Below, piece after piece: positions 11,798 to 14,758 of a stretch of DNA of 14,758 nucleotides. The DNA is taken from positions 1 through 14,758 of the forward strand of contig NZ_CALTUR010000035.1 in NCBI RefSeq assembly GCF_943912555.1, in the 5' to 3' direction. A program made the position numbers and the translations under genes. The notes under the pieces are model-generated. The model had not been told where the DNA came from and did not search any database. It saw nothing but the letters and a program-made list of their open reading frames with translations. Position 1 is the first letter of the stretch, and each line of letters starts with the position of its first letter. The stretch is from an uncultured Streptococcus sp. Its GTDB lineage: Bacteria > Bacillota > Bacilli > Lactobacillales > Streptococcaceae.

Positions 11798-12705
11798 TTT
11801 ATACAGTCACACTCAATCCATCCATTGACTATATCGTGCGTTTGGACCAAGTCCAAGTCGGTAGTGTCAATCGTATGGACAGTGATGATAAGTTTGCTGG
11901 TGGGAAAGGTATCAATGTCAGTCGTGTCTTGAAACGCTTAGATATTTCAAATACAGCGACTGGATTTATCGGAGGATTTACTGGGAAATTTATCACAGAT
12001 ACTTTGGCTGAAGAAGAAATCGAGACGCATTTTGTCCAAGTGGCAGAAGATACTCGTATCAATGTCAAAATCAAAGCAGACCAAGAAACAGAAATCAACG
12101 GGACTGGCCCAACTGTTGAACCGGCTCAGCTAGAAGAGTTGAAAGCTATTTTATCGAGTCTGACAGCAGAAGATACGGTTGTATTTGCGGGTTCAAGTGC
12201 TAAAAACCTAGGAAATGTTATCTACAAGGATTTGATTGCATTGACACGCAAGACTGGTGCGCAAGTGGTTTGTGACTTTGAAGGACAGACCTTGATTGAT
12301 AGTTTGGACTACCAGCCACTTTTGGTCAAACCAAACAATCATGAACTTGGAGCAATTTTTGGGGTTAAACTCGAAAGTTTAGAGCAAATTGAGAAATATG
12401 CTCGTGAGTTACTGGTTAAAGGTGCTCAAAATGTTATTATCTCCATGGCTGGTGATGGTGCCCTTCTTGTCACATCTGAGGGAGTTTACTTTGCTAAACC
12501 AATCAAGGGAACAGTCAAAAATTCAGTTGGAGCTGGCGATTCTATGGTTGCCGGATTCACAGGTAAATTTGTCAAATCAAAAGATGCAGTAGAAGCCTTC
12601 AAATGGGGAGTTGCTTGTGGAACAGCAACCACCTTCTCAGATGACTTGGCAACGGCGGAATTTATTAAAGAAACATATGAAAAAGTTGAGGTAGAAAAAA
12701 GATGA
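11794..12705 (+). CDS. fruK: 1-phosphofructokinase
   Basis: The 303-residue PfkB-family kinase phosphorylates fructose-1-phosphate to fructose-1,6-bisphosphate. The N-terminal TLNPSIDYIV (6-15), the first signature GGKGINVSRVLKRL (36-49) and the second signature NSVGAGDSMVAGF (243-255) with catalytic base D249 are all intact. VKPNNHELGAIFG (178-190) is typical of the 1-phosphofructokinase/tagatose-6-phosphate kinase branch. The place between fruR and fruA decides for 1-phosphofructokinase over LacC. A GGAGG lies inside the end of fruR, 10 nt before the ATG, and the stop overlaps the fruA start by 4 nt. Confidence 0.96.
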   Translation: MIYTVTLNPSIDYIVRLDQVQVGSVNRMDSDDKFAGGKGINVSRVLKRLDISNTATGFIGGFTGKFITDTLAEEEIETHFVQVAEDTRINVKIKADQETEINGTGPTVEPAQLEELKAILSSLTAEDTVVFAGSSAKNLGNVIYKDLIALTRKTGAQVVCDFEGQTLIDSLDYQPLLVKPNNHELGAIFGVKLESLEQIEKYARELLVKGAQNVIISMAGDGALLVTSEGVYFAKPIKGTVKNSVGAGDSMVAGFTGKFVKSKDAVEAFKWGVACGTATTFSDDLATAEFIKETYEKVEVEKR

Positions 12706-14654
12706 AAATTCAAGACCTATTGAGAAAAGATGTTATGTTGCTGGATTTGCAGGCGACTGAAAAAACAGCTGTCATTGAAGAGATGATTAAAAGTTTAACA
12801 GACCACGGTTATGTGACAGATTTTGAAACCTTTAAAGAAGGAATTTTGGCGCGTGAAGCTTTGACTTCTACAGGTTTGGGTGATGGTATCGCAATGCCTC
12901 ACAGCAAAAATGCTGCTGTAACAGAAGCGACAGTTCTCTTTGCCAAGTCAAACAAGGGTGTTGACTACGAGAGCTTGGATGGACAAGCAACTGACCTCTT
13001 CTTTATGATTGCAGCTCCAGAAGGTGCTAATGACACTCACTTGGCAGCCTTGGCAGAATTGTCTCAATACTTGATGAAAGACGGTTTTGCTGACAAACTT
13101 CGTCAAGCAACATCAGCTGACCAAGTCATTGAGCTTTTTGACCAAGCTTCAGAAAAAACTGAGGAACCTGTTCAAGTACTTGCTAATGACTCTAGTGACT
13201 TTATCGTGGCTGTTACAGCTTGTACAACAGGTATTGCCCACACTTACATGGCTCAAGAAGCCCTTCAAAAAGTGGCTGCTGAAATGGGGGTTGGGATTAA
13301 GGTTGAAACCAACGGTGCCAGTGGTGTTGGTAACCAATTGACAGCAGAAGATATCCGCAAGGCTAAAGCTGTTATCATTGCAGCAGACAAGGCCGTTGAA
13401 ATGGATCGATTTGATGGAAAACCATTGATCAATCGTCCAGTTGCTGACGGTATCCGTAAGACAGAAGAGTTGATCAACTTGGCTCTTTCAGGAGATGCTG
13501 AAGTCTACCGTGCCGCTAATGGTGCAAAAGCTGCAACAGCCTCTAACGAAAAACAAAGCCTTGGTGGTGCCTTCTACAAACACTTGATGAGTGGTGTATC
13601 TCAAATGTTACCATTCGTTATCGGTGGTGGTATCATGATTGCCCTTGCCTTCTTGATTGACGGTGCTTTGGGTGTTCCGAATGAAAACCTTGGCAGTCTT
13701 GGTTCCTACCATGAGCTAGCTTCTATGTTCATGAAAATCGGTGGTGCAGCCTTTGGTTTGATGCTCCCAGTCTTTGCAGGTTATGTTGCCTACTCTATCG
13801 CTGAAAAACCAGGCTTGGTAGCAGGTTTCGTGGCTGGTGCTATTGCCAAAGAAGGGTTTGCCTTTGGTAAGATCCCTTATGCAGCAGGTGGTGAAGCAAC
13901 TTCAACTCTTGCAGGTGTCTCATCTGGTTTCCTAGGTGCCCTTGTTGGTGGATTTATCGCAGGTGCTTTAGTTCTTGCTATCAAGAAATACGTTAAAGTT
14001 CCTCGTTCACTTGAAGGTGCTAAATCAATTCTTCTTTTGCCACTTCTTGGAACAATCTTGACTGGATTTGTCATGCTAGCTGTGAATATCCCAATGGCAG
14101 CAATCAATACTGCTATGAATGACTTCCTAGGCGGTCTTGGAGGAGGTTCAGCTGTCCTTCTTGGTATCGTCCTTGGTGGAATGATGGCTGTTGACATGGG
14201 TGGACCAGTTAACAAAGCGGCCTATGTCTTTGGTACAGGTACGCTTGCGGCAACTGTTTCTTCAGGTGGTTCTGTAGCCATGGCAGCAGTTATGGCTGGA
14301 GGAATGGTGCCACCACTTGCCATCTTTGTCGCAACTCTTCTTTTCAAAGATAAATTTACTAAGGAAGAACGCAACTCTGGTTTGACAAACATCATCATGG
14401 GCTTGTCATTTATCACTGAGGGAGCGATTCCGTTTGGTGCAGCTGACCCAGCTCGTGCGATCCCAAGCTTCATTCTTGGTTCAGCAGTAGCAGGTGGCCT
14501 CGTTGGTCTTACTGGTATCAAACTCATGGCGCCACACGGAGGAATCTTCGTTATCGCCCTTACTTCAAATGCTCTTCTTTACCTCGTTTCTGTCTTGGTA
14601 GGAGCAATCGTAAGTGGTGTAGTCTATGGTTATCTACGTAAACCCCAAGCATAA
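12702..14654 (+). CDS. fruA: PTS fructose transporter subunit IIABC
   Basis: The 650-residue permease imports fructose and phosphorylates it at C1. Domains in order: EIIA (about 1-148) with phospho-histidine H67 in AMPHSKN; EIIB (about 165-262) with phospho-cysteine C174 in TACTTGIAHT; EIIC membrane domain (about 285-645) with eight or more hydrophobic helices. All three domains are fused in the A-B-C order usual in Firmicutes. The phosphate comes from PEP through EI and HPr, neither encoded here. The 4-nt overlap with fruK couples translation. From about 13000 on, the sequence has many GGTGGT-type glycine codons, as expected for EIIC. A BOX element begins 5 nt after the stop, and no classic terminator is seen before the window ends. 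Confidence 0.97.
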   Translation: MKIQDLLRKDVMLLDLQATEKTAVIEEMIKSLTDHGYVTDFETFKEGILAREALTSTGLGDGIAMPHSKNAAVTEATVLFAKSNKGVDYESLDGQATDLFFMIAAPEGANDTHLAALAELSQYLMKDGFADKLRQATSADQVIELFDQASEKTEEPVQVLANDSSDFIVAVTACTTGIAHTYMAQEALQKVAAEMGVGIKVETNGASGVGNQLTAEDIRKAKAVIIAADKAVEMDRFDGKPLINRPVADGIRKTEELINLALSGDAEVYRAANGAKAATASNEKQSLGGAFYKHLMSGVSQMLPFVIGGGIMIALAFLIDGALGVPNENLGSLGSYHELASMFMKIGGAAFGLMLPVFAGYVAYSIAEKPGLVAGFVAGAIAKEGFAFGKIPYAAGGEATSTLAGVSSGFLGALVGGFIAGALVLAIKKYVKVPRSLEGAKSILLLPLLGTILTGFVMLAVNIPMAAINTAMNDFLGGLGGGSAVLLGIVLGGMMAVDMGGPVNKAAYVFGTGTLAATVSSGGSVAMAAVMAGGMVPPLAIFVATLLFKDKFTKEERNSGLTNIIMGLSFITEGAIPFGAADPARAIPSFILGSAVAGGLVGLTGIKLMAPHGGIFVIALTSNALLYLVSVLVGAIVSGVVYGYLRKPQA

Positions 14655-14658
14655 AACT

Positions 14659-14758
14659 TATACTCTTCGAAAATCAAATTCAAACCACGTCAGCATCTCC
14701 TTGCCGTACTCAAGTACAGCCTGCGGCTAGCTTCCTAGTTTGCTCTTTGATTTTCATT
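14659..14758. repeat. BOX element (boxA-boxC, no boxB), truncated by the window edge
   Basis: The left part, TATACTCTTCGAAAATC then CAAACCACGTCAGC and CCTTGCCGTA, matches boxA of the streptococcal BOX repeat, the target of the BOX-PCR primer. The right part, GCCTGCGGCTAGCTTCC then CTTTGATTTTCATT, matches boxC. No boxB unit lies between them. AAAATCAAA near the left end and TTTGATTTT near the right end form a perfect 9-bp terminal inverted repeat, so the transcript can fold. The expected last bases (GAGTATA) lie beyond the window. It sits in the 3' region of the fru operon and may help stop or stabilise that transcript. Confidence 0.88.

Noticed and set aside
13877..14527. Minus-strand frames of 112 and 101 codons, rich in Pro, Ala and Arg
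   Set aside because: They mirror the Gly/Ala-rich codons of the FruA membrane domain and have biased composition typical of antisense shadows.
1..14758. CRISPR arrays, IS elements, toxin-antitoxin pairs, phage genes
   Set aside because: No regularly spaced repeat-spacer units, transposase motifs or typical small gene pairs were seen; the only repeats are those after ssrA and the BOX element.

Overview
The window looks like core chromosome of a mitis-group Streptococcus (S. pneumoniae / S. mitis / S. oralis and relatives). Three things point there: the tmRNA tag peptide reads AKNNTSYALAA, as in pneumococcus and S. gordonii; a BOX element of pneumococcal type sits at the right edge; and the deformylase, thioredoxin reductase and fructose PTS proteins are typical of the group. 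I cannot fix the species. No phage, plasmid, IS element, CRISPR array or toxin-antitoxin module is visible, and almost every gene belongs to a known family.

Layout. Positions 1-203 hold the apparent C-terminal end of an unidentified plus-strand membrane protein and its terminator. At 202-1292 (minus) lies a two-gene operon: a DUF1836 HTH regulator followed by a hemolysin III/PAQR membrane protein. Its promoter is overlapped by a perfect palindrome, a likely autoregulatory operator. At 1427-2799 (plus) a tight operon encodes a GNAT acetyltransferase, an Ogt-type DNA alkyltransferase and an ArsC/Spx-like thiol protein. At 2957-4500 (plus) are the permease and ATPase of a polar amino acid (possibly cystine) ABC importer with no binding protein nearby. 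A small DUF4059 membrane protein and thioredoxin reductase trxB follow. At 5819-7203 (minus) are rlmB and peptide deformylase def. Divergent from def is a plus-strand operon at 7378-10189: a CapA-like membrane-anchored metallophosphatase, a Cof-type HAD phosphatase and an SGNH esterase.

At 10206-10939 are two RNA genes: tmRNA (ssrA, plus) and tRNA-Ser(GGA) (minus). Their 3' ends face each other across 212 bp that hold two terminators and two families of short helically phased tandem repeats. Positions 10997-14654 hold the fructose operon fruR-fruK-fruA. Its promoter carries a perfect cre (CcpA) site at the transcription start, and its genes overlap by 4 nt (translational coupling). Fructose is imported as fructose-1-phosphate by FruA, converted to fructose-1,6-bisphosphate by FruK, and the operon is controlled by FruR and CcpA. 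A BOX element begins 5 nt after the fruA stop codon.

I saw no clearly new multi-gene system. The points most worth a second look are the repeat-rich stretch between tmRNA and tRNA-Ser (possible relic of an integrated element), the DUF1836 operator, the glutamine in place of the arginine finger in Ogt, and a probable leaderless or ultra-short leader on rlmB.
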